Source of the DNA: Bacteroidota bacterium | GTDB lineage: Bacteria > Bacteroidota > Bacteroidia > Chitinophagales > Chitinophagaceae | Direction: 5' to 3' | Length of the DNA stretch: 41,569 nt | Assembly (NCBI GenBank): GCA_947461125.1 | Contig: CANHHX010000015.1 | Span: 1 to 41,569, forward strand | In this document: positions 8,763 to 15,970 of the stretch, piece after piece | Numbering within the stretch: the stretch's first letter is position 1 | How the letters are laid out: every line of letters starts with the position of its first letter | Notes under the pieces: generated by a model | What the model was told of the DNA's origin: nothing | What the model saw: the letters and a program-made list of their open reading frames with translations, nothing else | Databases searched by the model: none | Made by a program: the position numbers and the translations under genes

Positions 8763-8778
8763 TTAGTGGTTGTGTGGC

Positions 8779-9411
8779 TTATTTTTTGATCCATTCGATA
8801 CTGTTACGGTGCAGGATAATCCAACCATTTTTTTCCATCTTTTTCATGAGCCTACTAATCACTTCGCGTGAGCTGTTCAGGTCTGATGCAATTTCTTGGT
8901 GGGTTAGTTTTAAGATAGGGCCAAATTTTTCTACTTGTTTTTTTAGATAAAACTCAAGGCGTTCATCCATGTTCTTAAACGCTACTTCGTTTACTGTTTT
9001 AAGCAGTTCTTCGTAGCGGGTGCGGTATGTTTTAATTACAAAGTAGTGCCAGCTTTTAAATTCGGAGAGCCATTTGTCCATAAACTTAATAGGTATGGAC
9101 AGTAGGGTTACATCGGTGAGGGCTTTGGCAAGTACCTGGCTTTGTTCGGCCTGAAAACTACATACCATGGAAACGGCACATGCCTGACCTGGTGATATGT
9201 AGTACATGAAATATTCGTCACCTTCCTCGTCTTCTTGGTAGAGTTTAACGGTGCCTTCTACTACCATCATGGTTGAACGTATTTGTTGCCCCACTTTTAG
9301 TAGAGAAGTGCCAGCAGGTATTTCTTTGATTTCTGCATGTTCCAGAATGGCTTCGTACAAACCATCTTCTAAATTAGGAAAGAGGGTTTTTAATCGTTCC
9401 TTGGTAATCAT
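8779..9411 (-). CDS. Crp/Fnr family transcriptional regulator of the sulfur module
   Basis: The 210-residue protein has a cyclic-nucleotide-binding-like beta-roll (about 15-125) and a C-terminal winged helix (about 140-205). The recognition helix reads SREVISRLMKK (181-191); R182, E183 and R187 occupy the positions of R180, E181 and R185 of E. coli CRP, which read GTGA. Three perfect GTGA-N6-TCAC sites precede genes of this module. The protein lacks the N-terminal cysteine cluster of Fnr; its cysteines C78 and C84 lie in the beta-roll where an effector pocket would be. The role as module regulator is inferred. No operator is seen before its own gene. Confidence 0.87.
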   Translation of the reverse strand: MITKERLKTLFPNLEDGLYEAILEHAEIKEIPAGTSLLKVGQQIRSTMMVVEGTVKLYQEDEEGDEYFMYYISPGQACAVSMVCSFQAEQSQVLAKALTDVTLLSIPIKFMDKWLSEFKSWHYFVIKTYRTRYEELLKTVNEVAFKNMDERLEFYLKKQVEKFGPILKLTHQEIASDLNSSREVISRLMKKMEKNGWIILHRNSIEWIKK

Positions 9412-9469
9412 AGTTGCAAGGTACCTGTTTTTCTGTTTTTTAAGTACATTTGGCCCTCACGTTACACAG

Positions 9470-10048
9470 ATGCATAAATTTTTAATAGTAGGACTTGGAA
9501 ACATTGGCGCCGAATACGTGCACACCCGCCACAACATTGGTTTTGATGTGGTAAGTGCTTTTGTGTTGAGGCATGGCGGTATGTTCAAAAACGACCGCTT
9601 AGCAGACGTTGCCACGGTTACTTGGAAGGGCAAACAATTTGTGTGCATAAAACCTACTACGTACATGAACCTAAGTGGTAAGGCTTTTAAATACTGGATG
9701 GACAAAGAAAAATTGGAGCCCAGTCAAACCCTTACCATTGTAGATGATTTAGCATTACCACTCAATAAAATGCGTATGCGCGGCAGTGGATCTGACGCGG
9801 GGCATAACGGATTAAAAGATATTCAGCTGATGCTTGGCACCGATGTGTATCCAAAGCTTAGGTTTGGAATTGGCAATCAGTTCCCAAAAGGTGGTCAGGT
9901 AGATTTTGTGTTAGGTAAATGGCTACCGGGTGAGCAACCTGTGATCGCGCAAAAAATAGACAAGAGCATCGAGATGATTGAATCTTTTGCTGCCATTGGA
10001 CTGGACCGAACCATGACTATTTGTAACGCCCTTAATTTTGAAATTTAA
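9470..10048 (+). CDS. pth: Peptidyl-tRNA hydrolase
   Basis: The 192-residue protein starts at ATG 9470 (MHKFLIVGLGNIG); the frame runs open upstream into the regulator but that part is not family sequence. Conserved catalytic residues are visible: N11 in GLGN, H21 in TRHNIGFD, the YMNLSG motif and the aspartate in VDDLALPL. Pth recycles peptidyl-tRNAs that drop off ribosomes. It overlaps no other gene and is followed after 6 bp by a fumarylacetoacetate hydrolase family gene. In many genomes it directly follows rplY; here the sulfur module separates them. Confidence 0.96.
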   Translation: MHKFLIVGLGNIGAEYVHTRHNIGFDVVSAFVLRHGGMFKNDRLADVATVTWKGKQFVCIKPTTYMNLSGKAFKYWMDKEKLEPSQTLTIVDDLALPLNKMRMRGSGSDAGHNGLKDIQLMLGTDVYPKLRFGIGNQFPKGGQVDFVLGKWLPGEQPVIAQKIDKSIEMIESFAAIGLDRTMTICNALNFEI

Positions 10049-10054
10049 TTTGTT

Positions 10055-10672
10055 ATGAAAATATTTTGTGTAGGACGTAATTACGCAGCCCATGCCAAAG
10101 AATTAGGCAACGCGGTACCCGAAGCGCCGGTTATTTTTATGAAACCAGATACGGCGGTATTACCAAAAGGAGTGGACTTTGTATACCCTAGTATTACTTC
10201 TGATTTGCATTACGAAATTGAACTTGTGTTACGTATTGGCAAAACAGCCAAAAACATAAGTGCCGCTAACGCCCTTAGCTATTTAGACGCCATTACGGTA
10301 GGGATAGACTTTACTGCCCGCGATGTACAAGCCGACTTAAAAGCCAAGGGTTTACCCTGGGAAAAAGCCAAGGCCTGGGATAATTCGGCGATTGTAGGGG
10401 AGTGGAAGCCTTTTAATGCAGAAGCTAATGCGGATGGTGCCGATATTTTGTTTTCCTTGACCAAAAACGGCCAAACCGCACAATCGGGCACCACCCAAGA
10501 CATGATTTATAGCTTTGAAACCCTCTTAGAACACATATCTGGCTACTTTACCCTATCTCCCGGCGATCTTATTTACACGGGCACCCCTGCCGGCGTAGGC
10601 CCCTGTTTACCGGGCGACACCCTTGCCGGTTTTTTAGGGGAAGAGAAATTGTTTGAATTAGCTATCAAGTAA
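10055..10672 (+). CDS. Fumarylacetoacetate hydrolase family protein
   Basis: The 205-residue single-domain protein has the FAH-fold signature: VGRNYAAHAKELGN at the start, the metal-binding acidic residues in HYEIELVLRIGK, GIDFTARDVQ and the C-terminal TGTPAGVGP. Small members (YcgM/FAHD1 type) act as acylpyruvate hydrolases or oxaloacetate decarboxylases. The substrate cannot be chosen from sequence. It follows pth by 6 bp and probably shares its transcript. Confidence 0.9.
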   Translation: MKIFCVGRNYAAHAKELGNAVPEAPVIFMKPDTAVLPKGVDFVYPSITSDLHYEIELVLRIGKTAKNISAANALSYLDAITVGIDFTARDVQADLKAKGLPWEKAKAWDNSAIVGEWKPFNAEANADGADILFSLTKNGQTAQSGTTQDMIYSFETLLEHISGYFTLSPGDLIYTGTPAGVGPCLPGDTLAGFLGEEKLFELAIK

Positions 10673-10686
10673 AAACATTTAAGCCC

Positions 10687-10694
10687 TATATTTG
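10687..10694 (+). promoter_or_regulatory. -7 promoter element of the tRNA-Met gene
   Basis: TATATTTG is a perfect match to the Bacteroidota TAnnTTTG element and lies 20 bp before the tRNA 5' end. No clear -33 TTTG is present at the usual distance. Confidence 0.6.
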
Positions 10695-10714
10695 CAGCCC
10701 TAAATGGACCTCTT

Positions 10715-10788
10715 GGCGAGGTAGCTCAGTTGGTTAGAGCACAGGATTCATAACCCTGAGGTCACGAGTTCAAATCTCGTTCTCGCTA
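10715..10788 (+). tRNA. tRNA-Met (CAT)
   Basis: The 74-nt cloverleaf has acceptor arms 10715-10721/10781-10787, D-stem GCTC/GAGC, anticodon CAT at 10749-10751 in the loop TTCATAA, variable loop AGGTC and T-arm ACGAG/CTCGT around TTCAAAT. The 3' CCA is not fully encoded. One A-C mismatch closes the anticodon stem. Its 3' half is repeated at 14862 and 32109 with a different but also fully paired T-stem, so the gene has served as an integration site and its present 3' half may be element-derived. An elongator Met tRNA is most likely; an Ile2 (k2C34) tRNA is less likely. Confidence 0.95.
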
Positions 10789-10871
10789 CATGAAAATCAA
10801 GGACTTACGTTAAATCGTGGGTCCTTTGTTGTTTCTGCGTGAGGTTTGCGTGAGGTTTTGCGTGAGGTTTT
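10786..10871 (+). repeat. Left-end sequence of the tRNA-Met-associated units, copy 1
   Basis: This 86-bp stretch is repeated at 31363-31448 with one mismatch (the A/T at the eighth base). It contains the last bases of the tRNA region (CTACA), a terminator hairpin and three direct repeats GCGTGAGG at 10837, 10848 and 10860, spaced 11 and 12 bp, close to one helical turn. Such phased repeats look like arm-type binding sites for a recombinase or excisionase; that role is inferred. Confidence 0.85.
10799..10826 (+). terminator. Terminator hairpin after tRNA-Met
   Basis: An 11-bp stem (10799-10809 with 10816-10826), including two G-T pairs, is followed by a T-rich tract. It would end the tRNA transcript. 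The same hairpin recurs in the other left-end copies. Confidence 0.75.
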
Positions 10872-10883
10872 TGTCATTTAATG

Positions 10884-11246
10884 TTAACATCTGTCTTTAA
10901 CAACATCCTCTTTAAATTGAAGAATTTGTTTTTTCATTTCTCTAATCTCCTTCATCTTTTGTTCTAATGAAGACAACTTATCATCGAGGATTTCAAGTTT
11001 TTGTTTCTTGGTATATTTCCTATTATACCAAGCATCAATCATTTGACCTATTTCTTTGATAGTGAATCCAACAGATTTAGCATCACTTATGAATTCAAGT
11101 TTTTCAACCGTAACATCGTCATAGTGGTAATAATTATTTGACTTAACAGATTCATCTTGTTTGCCCTCAATTAAACCTGACTTCTCATAGAAGCGAATCG
11201 TATGAGTAGAAATCCCTGTTTTCTTTGATAGTTCGTTTATTAACAT
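10884..11246 (-). CDS. MerR family transcriptional regulator
   Basis: The 120-residue protein starts at ATG 11246 (MLINELSKKTGISTHTIRFYE); an eight-residue extension upstream is not family sequence. It has the MerR helix-turn-helix with the FYEKSGLI motif, a wing and a C-terminal coiled coil rich in K and E that would form the antiparallel dimer. It lacks a metal-binding cysteine pattern apart from one C-terminal cysteine. It is divergent from an SDR gene with 108 bp between them holding a palindrome, so it probably controls that gene. The inducer is unknown. Confidence 0.88.
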   Translation of the reverse strand: MLINELSKKTGISTHTIRFYEKSGLIEGKQDESVKSNNYYHYDDVTVEKLEFISDAKSVGFTIKEIGQMIDAWYNRKYTKKQKLEILDDKLSSLEQKMKEIREMKKQILQFKEDVVKDRC

Positions 11247-11284
11247 ACTGCAAATATAAGGTGTTGACAAATAAATATCAACTA

Positions 11285-11298
11285 TAGACTATACTCTA
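11285..11298. promoter_or_regulatory. Candidate MerR operator
   Basis: TAGACTATACTCTA is a palindrome of the form TAGAnTATAnTCTA between the divergent MerR and SDR genes, 57 bp before the SDR start. MerR regulators bind such dyads between promoter elements. Binding is inferred. Confidence 0.45.
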
Positions 11299-11354
11299 AT
11301 GTTGTTAGTTTGAAGATAACCGAATAGTTTCGTTGATCATAAAATAAATTAAAA

Positions 11355-12170
11355 ATGAAAAAGACAATATTGATTACAGGAACTTCAAGTGGTATAGGGA
11401 AAGCAACTGTTTTCGAGTTTGCTAAAATGGGATGGAACGTTTTAGCAACCCAAAGAAATCCTGAAAATGAAACAGATTTCAATAAGTTGCCCAATGTGAA
11501 AATGTATGCCCTTGACGTTACCAATCTTGAAAGTATTAAACAAACAATATTACAAGGACAAAAGGATTTCGGGAAAATAGATGTAGTAGTTAATAACGCA
11601 GGTTATGGTGTTGATGGCGCATTTGAAGCAATGTCAGATGAAATTATTGAAAAACAATTTAACACGAATGTTTTTGGATTGATGCGTGTGACAAGAGAAG
11701 CGATAAAGCATATGAGACCAAATGGTGGCGGAATGATTATTCAAATTTCAAGCATGGGAGGTAAAATCACATTTCCTTTATATAGCATATACCACGCTAC
11801 CAAATTTGCAGTGGAAGGATTTACAGAATCATTACATTATGAGTTAGCTCAGTTTAATATAAAAATGAAATTAATTGAACCGGGGCCAATTGTCACTGAT
11901 TTTTATGGAAGAAGTCGTCAATTTATTAAACCAACTGACACAAACCAATATGACGGGTTTATTCAAAAGTTTAATGATGCTGCCGAAAAAGTAATGAAAG
12001 ATGCAGAGGGTCCAGAAGTGGTAGCTAAGATGATTTTCAAATCTGCAACTGACAATAGTAATCAAATGAGATATGCCGTAGGTAAACCAGGTCCTATGTT
12101 GTTGATCCTAAGAAAGCTGCTTTCAGATAAGTTATACTTTTTGATGGTCAGAAAAAGTTATAATTTATAA
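11355..12170 (+). CDS. Short-chain dehydrogenase/reductase (SDR)
   Basis: The 271-residue protein is a classical SDR: TGTSSGIG cofactor motif (residues 8-15), NNAGYG, the catalytic serine in QISSMGG and Y-H-A-T-K for the active-site tyrosine and lysine. An LDVTN aspartate follows the usual position after strand 3. Length exceeds a minimal SDR by a C-terminal extension. It reduces or oxidises an unidentified carbonyl/alcohol with NAD(P). It is divergent from the MerR regulator, suggesting a stress- or compound-induced pair, and ends just before a second left-end-like terminator. Confidence 0.9.
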   Translation: MKKTILITGTSSGIGKATVFEFAKMGWNVLATQRNPENETDFNKLPNVKMYALDVTNLESIKQTILQGQKDFGKIDVVVNNAGYGVDGAFEAMSDEIIEKQFNTNVFGLMRVTREAIKHMRPNGGGMIIQISSMGGKITFPLYSIYHATKFAVEGFTESLHYELAQFNIKMKLIEPGPIVTDFYGRSRQFIKPTDTNQYDGFIQKFNDAAEKVMKDAEGPEVVAKMIFKSATDNSNQMRYAVGKPGPMLLILRKLLSDKLYFLMVRKSYNL

Positions 12171-12181
12171 ATATAAAAATC

Positions 12182-12226
12182 AAGGACTCATGTTATATCG
12201 TGAGTCCTTTGTTGTTTTTGCGTGAG
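12182..12226. repeat. Degenerate left-end copy with convergent terminator
   Basis: A perfect 9-bp inverted repeat (12182-12190 with 12201-12209) followed by T-rich sequence and one GCGTGAG (12220-12226) resembles the left-end repeats at 10786 and 31363. It lies between two converging genes, where it can terminate both, and may mark the boundary of a second inserted unit. Confidence 0.65.
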
Positions 12227-12234
12227 ATTTTAAT

Positions 12235-12825
12235 TTATTTTCTCTTAGCAATAACCAAAGCAACAAGTAAATTAGGTGCCCAACAAAGCCATGCAAGGTA
12301 TGGGTAGAATACTTCAAAAGGAGTTCCACTAGCGAAACCTATTCCCAAACCAGTTCGTAAAGTAACTGCAGCAAATGTGAGTGCAAAATTGATTAACATC
12401 CAATATTGGTGTGCTTTGACATTTTTATTTTTGATGGAATGATATGCTTTATATCCTGTGGCTAACCATAATATGGCCAAGGTGAAAAATCCTGAATGAG
12501 AAATCATGCCACCAAATGAATATTGAGACATATATAAACCAGAAAGTCCTCCAACTAATACGCTTATCAGATAGATTTTACCTAACAAGCGATGAACTTG
12601 TATCTTATTTAATCTGAACTTTTCATTGAATTGAAAAGGTCCTATAGCTAAAGCGATGAGTGATGCAAAAATATGCAAGTAGATACCAATAGGGTGTGCT
12701 TGAAAATTACTTTTCATACCTGGGTGAACTGCAACGCCAAGTTCAAGAAATGAATATACAACTAGGGCATATAAGGTTACAGATATGGATAAACTTAAAA
12801 TTAGAAACTTAAATATTTTGTTCAT
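12235..12825 (-). CDS. DUF2306 membrane protein
   Basis: The 196-residue protein has about five or six hydrophobic segments and DUF2306 hallmarks: a HPIGIYLHIFASLIALAIGP segment, HRLLGKIYL, and KAHQYWMLINFALTFAAVTLR with conserved histidines. The molecular function of this family is not established; the histidine pattern suggests a haem or quinone membrane protein, which is speculation. It is the last gene of a four-gene minus-strand run starting at 14137. Confidence 0.8.
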   Translation of the reverse strand: MNKIFKFLILSLSISVTLYALVVYSFLELGVAVHPGMKSNFQAHPIGIYLHIFASLIALAIGPFQFNEKFRLNKIQVHRLLGKIYLISVLVGGLSGLYMSQYSFGGMISHSGFFTLAILWLATGYKAYHSIKNKNVKAHQYWMLINFALTFAAVTLRTGLGIGFASGTPFEVFYPYLAWLCWAPNLLVALVIAKRK

Positions 12826-12845
12826 TTATAAGTAATTAATAAAAA

Positions 12846-13205
12846 TTATCCTTTGGTAGAAGCTAATTTCCAAATACTATAAGAGTGAAACGCCGCAATA
12901 AATAAATTACTTATGATTACGGGGTTGGTTAATGTACCAACCATGATGGGACTTAATACTTTATAAACCACTTGAACTAATAAAAGCGCCATTACAAATT
13001 TGGGATCAAATTTGAATAACAAAACTGCTGAGAATATAAGAATAGCTAGATATATAGAAAGAAGTATTCCACGAGCAGGTGATTCAATCCCAAATGAATC
13101 ATTCACCCAATTCAATTTGAGAAGCAAACTAGTACATACAGGAATTAGTACTAGAATATTAAGTATCAGTGATAATTTCGGGAATAGTATTTGATTTGAA
13201 TCCAT
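12846..13205 (-). CDS. Small integral membrane protein, unassigned
   Basis: The 119-residue protein starts at ATG 13205 (MDSNQILFPKLSLILN). The frame is open further upstream, but that part overlaps the next gene and is not hydrophobic. Four hydrophobic segments fill most of the length. I do not recognise the family; it resembles small DoxX/DUF-type four-helix membrane proteins. It sits between the DUF2306 and DUF3703 genes in one operon, 7 bp from the latter. Confidence 0.6.
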   Translation of the reverse strand: MDSNQILFPKLSLILNILVLIPVCTSLLLKLNWVNDSFGIESPARGILLSIYLAILIFSAVLLFKFDPKFVMALLLVQVVYKVLSPIMVGTLTNPVIISNLFIAAFHSYSIWKLASTKG

Positions 13206-13212
13206 AGATTTA

Positions 13213-13578
13213 TTATTTATGCTCGTCAATAATTTTCTGTAATTCAGCTGGGATCTCCATTTTCTGAAGTGGCGGCACATTAGCTCCTCCTGTATTGCCA
13301 ACTGGGATCTCCCCCACAAAAGATTTAATTCCACCAACAAGCAAACGTGGAATTTGTCCAACTATTTCTTTGAGGTCTTTTATTCTAATACCAAAAAGGA
13401 ACATTTTCCAATGAACGAGGGTATGATGATAAGGATAGGGCTGGCCAAGTATATGGGCTCTTTCAAGATGATGCCAACTTGCTGTGAAATTCTTATTTGA
13501 TAGATAGTTTTTAGCAATTTCTAATTCTTCAAGAAAGAATGGCTTTAAACTGCCAGGCATATTTGTATGAATTTTCAT
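13213..13578 (-). CDS. DUF3703 domain-containing protein
   Basis: The 121-residue soluble protein matches DUF3703: an N-terminal helix, the signature WHHLERAHILGQPYPYHH, then VHWKMLxxG-type sequence (VHWKMFLFGI) and GNTGGANV. The clustered histidines suggest metal binding, and DUF3703 genes are often found with membrane and metal-resistance genes, but no biochemical role is known to me. It is in an operon with the small membrane protein and DUF2306 gene. Confidence 0.8.
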   Translation of the reverse strand: MKIHTNMPGSLKPFFLEELEIAKNYLSNKNFTASWHHLERAHILGQPYPYHHTLVHWKMFLFGIRIKDLKEIVGQIPRLLVGGIKSFVGEIPVGNTGGANVPPLQKMEIPAELQKIIDEHK

Positions 13579-13612
13579 ATCCTCTTATATTGTATTTCAA
13601 AAATAAAGGTGT

Positions 13613-14137
13613 TTACTTTCCAAAATTAAGATTATTTACAGCTACAATTTGCCATCTTTTTTGACGGTGTTTATAAAATAATTTAGCAAAAGAAGCGACG
13701 AATCCAGTCATCATCCCTGCGTAAATTATAATTGAGTCTTCATAATTTATTTTACCATCACCCAAATCGCTCAATGAAATAGTATGATTCCAGATTTTTG
13801 CGCCATTATCCCATTCTTTGGTGGATAAAATATAATTTTTATCATCTAATTGCGCTACAAAGAGATAATGAATTCCTCCAAAAGGTATAAATCCGAATAC
13901 GCGCGTTATAAATCTGTAGGTTTGTCCAACTTCCCATTGTTTAGGAAAATCTCCATCCAAGGGTTTAAAATTGATCATCCCCTTTGATACAAACTTTAAT
14001 AGGGCAGGTGTTTTTATATTATTCCATGCTTTATTAATATCAATAAGAAGCTCTGTATTGACAGATATCCTTTTGGCCTTAACCTTTCTGCCATTGTAAT
14101 CAATGATAAAAGATTCAACTTTAGATATTGGCTTCAT
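13613..14137 (-). CDS. Hypothetical protein, SRPBCC-like pattern
   Basis: The 174-residue protein is not recognised with certainty. It has KRISVNTELLIDINKAWNNI near the start, a GxTYRFxTRxFGFIPFGG segment and alternating strands ending in an amphipathic helix (FYKHRQKRW), a pattern like START/SRPBCC ligand-binding proteins. It is the first gene of a four-gene minus-strand run and is divergent from an XRE regulator, which may control it. Confidence 0.55.
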   Translation of the reverse strand: MKPISKVESFIIDYNGRKVKAKRISVNTELLIDINKAWNNIKTPALLKFVSKGMINFKPLDGDFPKQWEVGQTYRFITRVFGFIPFGGIHYLFVAQLDDKNYILSTKEWDNGAKIWNHTISLSDLGDGKINYEDSIIIYAGMMTGFVASFAKLFYKHRQKRWQIVAVNNLNFGK

Positions 14138-14222
14138 AATTAGTCTTTTTCATACTTCAAAAGTACATAGAAGCCGTTTATTTTACAGCTCATATTTGTA
14201 TTTTTGCCTTAGACATACAAAA

Positions 14223-14250
14223 ATGACGTCTAAATGACGCCTATATGTCA
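14223..14250. promoter_or_regulatory. Phased direct repeats, candidate XRE operator
   Basis: ATGACGTCTA (14223-14232), ATGACGCCTA (14234-14243) and a partial ATGTCA (14245-14250) repeat at 11-bp spacing in the divergent gap before the XRE gene. The repeat is plain; the binding protein is inferred. Confidence 0.45.
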
Positions 14251-14285
14251 ATTAATTATTCATTTACACATATCATATTTGCACA

Positions 14286-14666
14286 ATGGAATTTGGCGCA
14301 AGATTAAAAGAGATTAGAACAAGTTTGAATTGCTCTCAAAAAGAACTTTCAGAACAGACAGGATTAAATCTCAGAACAATTCAAAGAATTGAGAATAACG
14401 AGGTTAAGCCGAGTCTTTATTCCTTAAAAGTGATTGGAGAAGCATTAAATACCGACTTATCTGATTTTATAAAAACATCTGAAGCCAAACCCTATGAATT
14501 TAATTTAAACCTTAAAATCACAGATATGAATCAGTTCTTAAACGACTTAAAAGCATTAGTCATCAACCACTCGAAAACAATCTTTATAATTGTTATAGTA
14601 ATTTATTGTTTATCTAGTTATACTGATATTAAAGCCGGTATAATGGACGCTTGGAGTGGTAAATAA
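14286..14666 (+). CDS. XRE family transcriptional regulator with C-terminal membrane segment
   Basis: The 126-residue protein has a canonical XRE helix-turn-helix (about 5-60: FGARLKEIR, SQKELSEQTGLNLRTIQRIE) and, after a linker, a hydrophobic stretch near 95-112 that could anchor it to the membrane. Such HTH-plus-membrane proteins occur in Bacteroidota next to small membrane gene clusters. It is divergent from the hypothetical gene at 13613-14137, with phased repeats between them, so it likely controls that operon. Confidence 0.85.
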   Translation: MEFGARLKEIRTSLNCSQKELSEQTGLNLRTIQRIENNEVKPSLYSLKVIGEALNTDLSDFIKTSEAKPYEFNLNLKITDMNQFLNDLKALVINHSKTIFIIVIVIYCLSSYTDIKAGIMDAWSGK

Positions 14667-14772
14667 TTTCCTGATAGTAACATACTCGATTATATTATTA
14701 TGTTACATCTTTCTTCTGTTTGTGAAGTTAGACTGCACAAGTCATTTGTATTTATCTCTGCGTGAGGAAAAT

Positions 14773-14905
14773 ACCCCCTGAATTCGACTGAATTCGGTCG
14801 TTTTCCGTTTTACCAAAACATAACTAACTACAAATCAACGCCTTCATTTTATCAAAAAATCTTCATAACCCTGAGGTCCCGGGTTCAAATCCCGGTCTCG
14901 CTACA
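14773..14905 (+). repeat. Right-end sequence of tRNA-Met-associated units, copy 1
   Basis: These 133 bp align without gaps to 32020-32152, with about 15 mismatches that fall mostly in the first half. The segment begins with ACCCCCT, carries a tandem CTGAATTCG repeat and ends with a 44-nt tRNA-Met 3' fragment. A GCGTGAGG lies just upstream (14760-14767). It marks the right boundary of the unit that starts at the tRNA gene. Confidence 0.85.
14862..14905 (+). pseudogene. 3' fragment of tRNA-Met (attachment-site remnant)
   Basis: The 44 nt run from the anticodon loop (TTCATAA) to CTACA and match tRNA 10747-10790, except in the T-stem, which is CCGGG/CCCGG here instead of ACGAG/CTCGT. The 5' half of the tRNA is absent. 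This is the expected product of integration into a tRNA 3' end. Confidence 0.92.
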
Positions 14906-14950
14906 ATTAAAAAAGCCACTTACAATTTAAAGTAAGTGGCTTTTTTAATT
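14905..14950. terminator. Long bidirectional terminator
   Basis: A perfect 19-bp inverted repeat (14905-14923 with 14932-14950) with A and T runs directly follows the tRNA fragment and separates the first units from the sialic-acid locus. It can stop the regulator's transcript on the minus strand. Confidence 0.9.
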
Positions 14951-15081
14951 GAAAAACGAAATTCTCTATTCTAAAAAGTCCAAGTGCTTTGATTACATAC
15001 AGATGGAATTGTTCAACGCGAACACCAACATCCGCATATATTGGATTAGGAAATAGTCGATTCAAAAGTGAGAAAAAAAAA

Positions 15082-15792
15082 TTAGAGATCAAATATCCTT
15101 ACAAAATGATTCTCCAGGTGATTGCGCATGCCAATTCTAAATTGTTCTGGATTTCCATGTTCGAGTATATCAATCAATTCTTTGTGTGAAACGAATGTCT
15201 TGAGTAATAATTGTTTTTTCAATAGACCACTGTGGTGCACGTAATCGAAAACAGGTAACAACATTTTCTGGAATTTCTTCAGCGTTTGATTGTTGGTGAT
15301 TTCATACAATTTACTATGAAAAGCAACTTCATGATCAATGTTGAACAAATGATATTGTGTTGCAGAAGGTTCATCATCTACAATCTGACGTAATTTTTCT
15401 ATATCTTCTTTGGTAACACGATTGAACAATAAATCACTCATTCCAATTTCCAATACCAACCTGATTTCAAAAATCTCTTTGAGTGTGTCCTGGTCGAGTA
15501 TATGAGGGTTCATACTCTTACTCATCATCCCAAATAAATCAGGACTCGTTATTACAGAACCTTTCTTTTTCTTAGACTCAATCAGTCCCAACATTTTCAA
15601 ACGGGTAAGCGCTTCGCGGATAACTGTTCTACTTACGCCCAATGATTCTGCCAACTCCACCTCCTTTGGAATAATGTCTCCGACGGACAGTTTACGATTT
15701 CGCAATAATTCTACAATGCTATCCTCCACCTTGTCCACTAAAGAACTAGTGTCAATCGACTTCATTTCGGCTTTTATAGCGGCTTGTCTCAT
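15082..15792 (-). CDS. FadR-subfamily GntR transcriptional regulator of the sialic-acid locus
   Basis: The 236-residue protein has a GntR winged helix (KEVELAESLGVSRTVIREAL, about 42-62) and an FCD ligand-binding domain with the acidic/histidine residues that bind metal and an acid effector (EIFEIRLVLE, DHEVAFHSKLYE, HKELIDILEHGN). It is divergent from the SusC gene with 178 bp between them containing two GT-N3-AC sites, one before each gene. By analogy with NanR-type regulators it probably represses the locus and responds to sialic acid or a breakdown product; this is inferred. Confidence 0.88.
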   Translation of the reverse strand: MRQAAIKAEMKSIDTSSLVDKVEDSIVELLRNRKLSVGDIIPKEVELAESLGVSRTVIREALTRLKMLGLIESKKKKGSVITSPDLFGMMSKSMNPHILDQDTLKEIFEIRLVLEIGMSDLLFNRVTKEDIEKLRQIVDDEPSATQYHLFNIDHEVAFHSKLYEITNNQTLKKFQKMLLPVFDYVHHSGLLKKQLLLKTFVSHKELIDILEHGNPEQFRIGMRNHLENHFVRIFDL

Positions 15793-15796
15793 TAAT

Positions 15797-15809
15797 TATG
15801 TATTACTTA
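15797..15809. promoter_or_regulatory. Candidate FadR-type operator next to the regulator gene
   Basis: TATGTATTACTTA has the GT-N3-AC core of FadR-subfamily sites and lies 5-17 bp before the regulator's start codon. It shares 10 of 13 bases with the site at 15934. Confidence 0.5.
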
Positions 15810-15901
15810 TTCGATTAATTGCGAAATTACAAAAAATTATCAAAAGCTTATAATGTTAATAATATATTAATTATCAATTAGTTGTGTAGAAGAAAAATTT
15901 T

Positions 15902-15932
15902 TTTGAAAATCGGAATAAATCCCTTTATTTTG
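15902..15932 (+). promoter_or_regulatory. Probable promoter of the sialic-acid operon
   Basis: TTTG (15902-15905) and TATTTTG (15926-15932), 20 bp apart, resemble the Bacteroidota -33 and -7 elements; the -7 box is one base short of the consensus. The operator at 15934-15946 would cover the start site. Confidence 0.45.
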
Positions 15933-15933
15933 A

Positions 15934-15946
15934 TATGTCATACATA
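15934..15946. promoter_or_regulatory. Candidate FadR-type operator before SusC
   Basis: TATGTCATACATA is an inverted repeat (TATGT/ACATA around CAT) with the GT-N3-AC core, 25 bp before the SusC start codon and directly after the -7-like box, a position that suits repression. Confidence 0.55.
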
Positions 15947-15970
15947 ATACATTAAATCAAACTGCTTATT

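Noticed and set aside
13213..13361. Longer N-terminus for the small membrane protein at 12846-13205
   Set aside because: The extension overlaps the DUF3703 gene and is polar, while the hydrophobic protein starts cleanly at ATG 13205.
14862..14905. A second tRNA-Met gene
   Set aside because: Only the 3' half is present; there is no acceptor 5' strand or D-arm. The same applies to 32109-32152.
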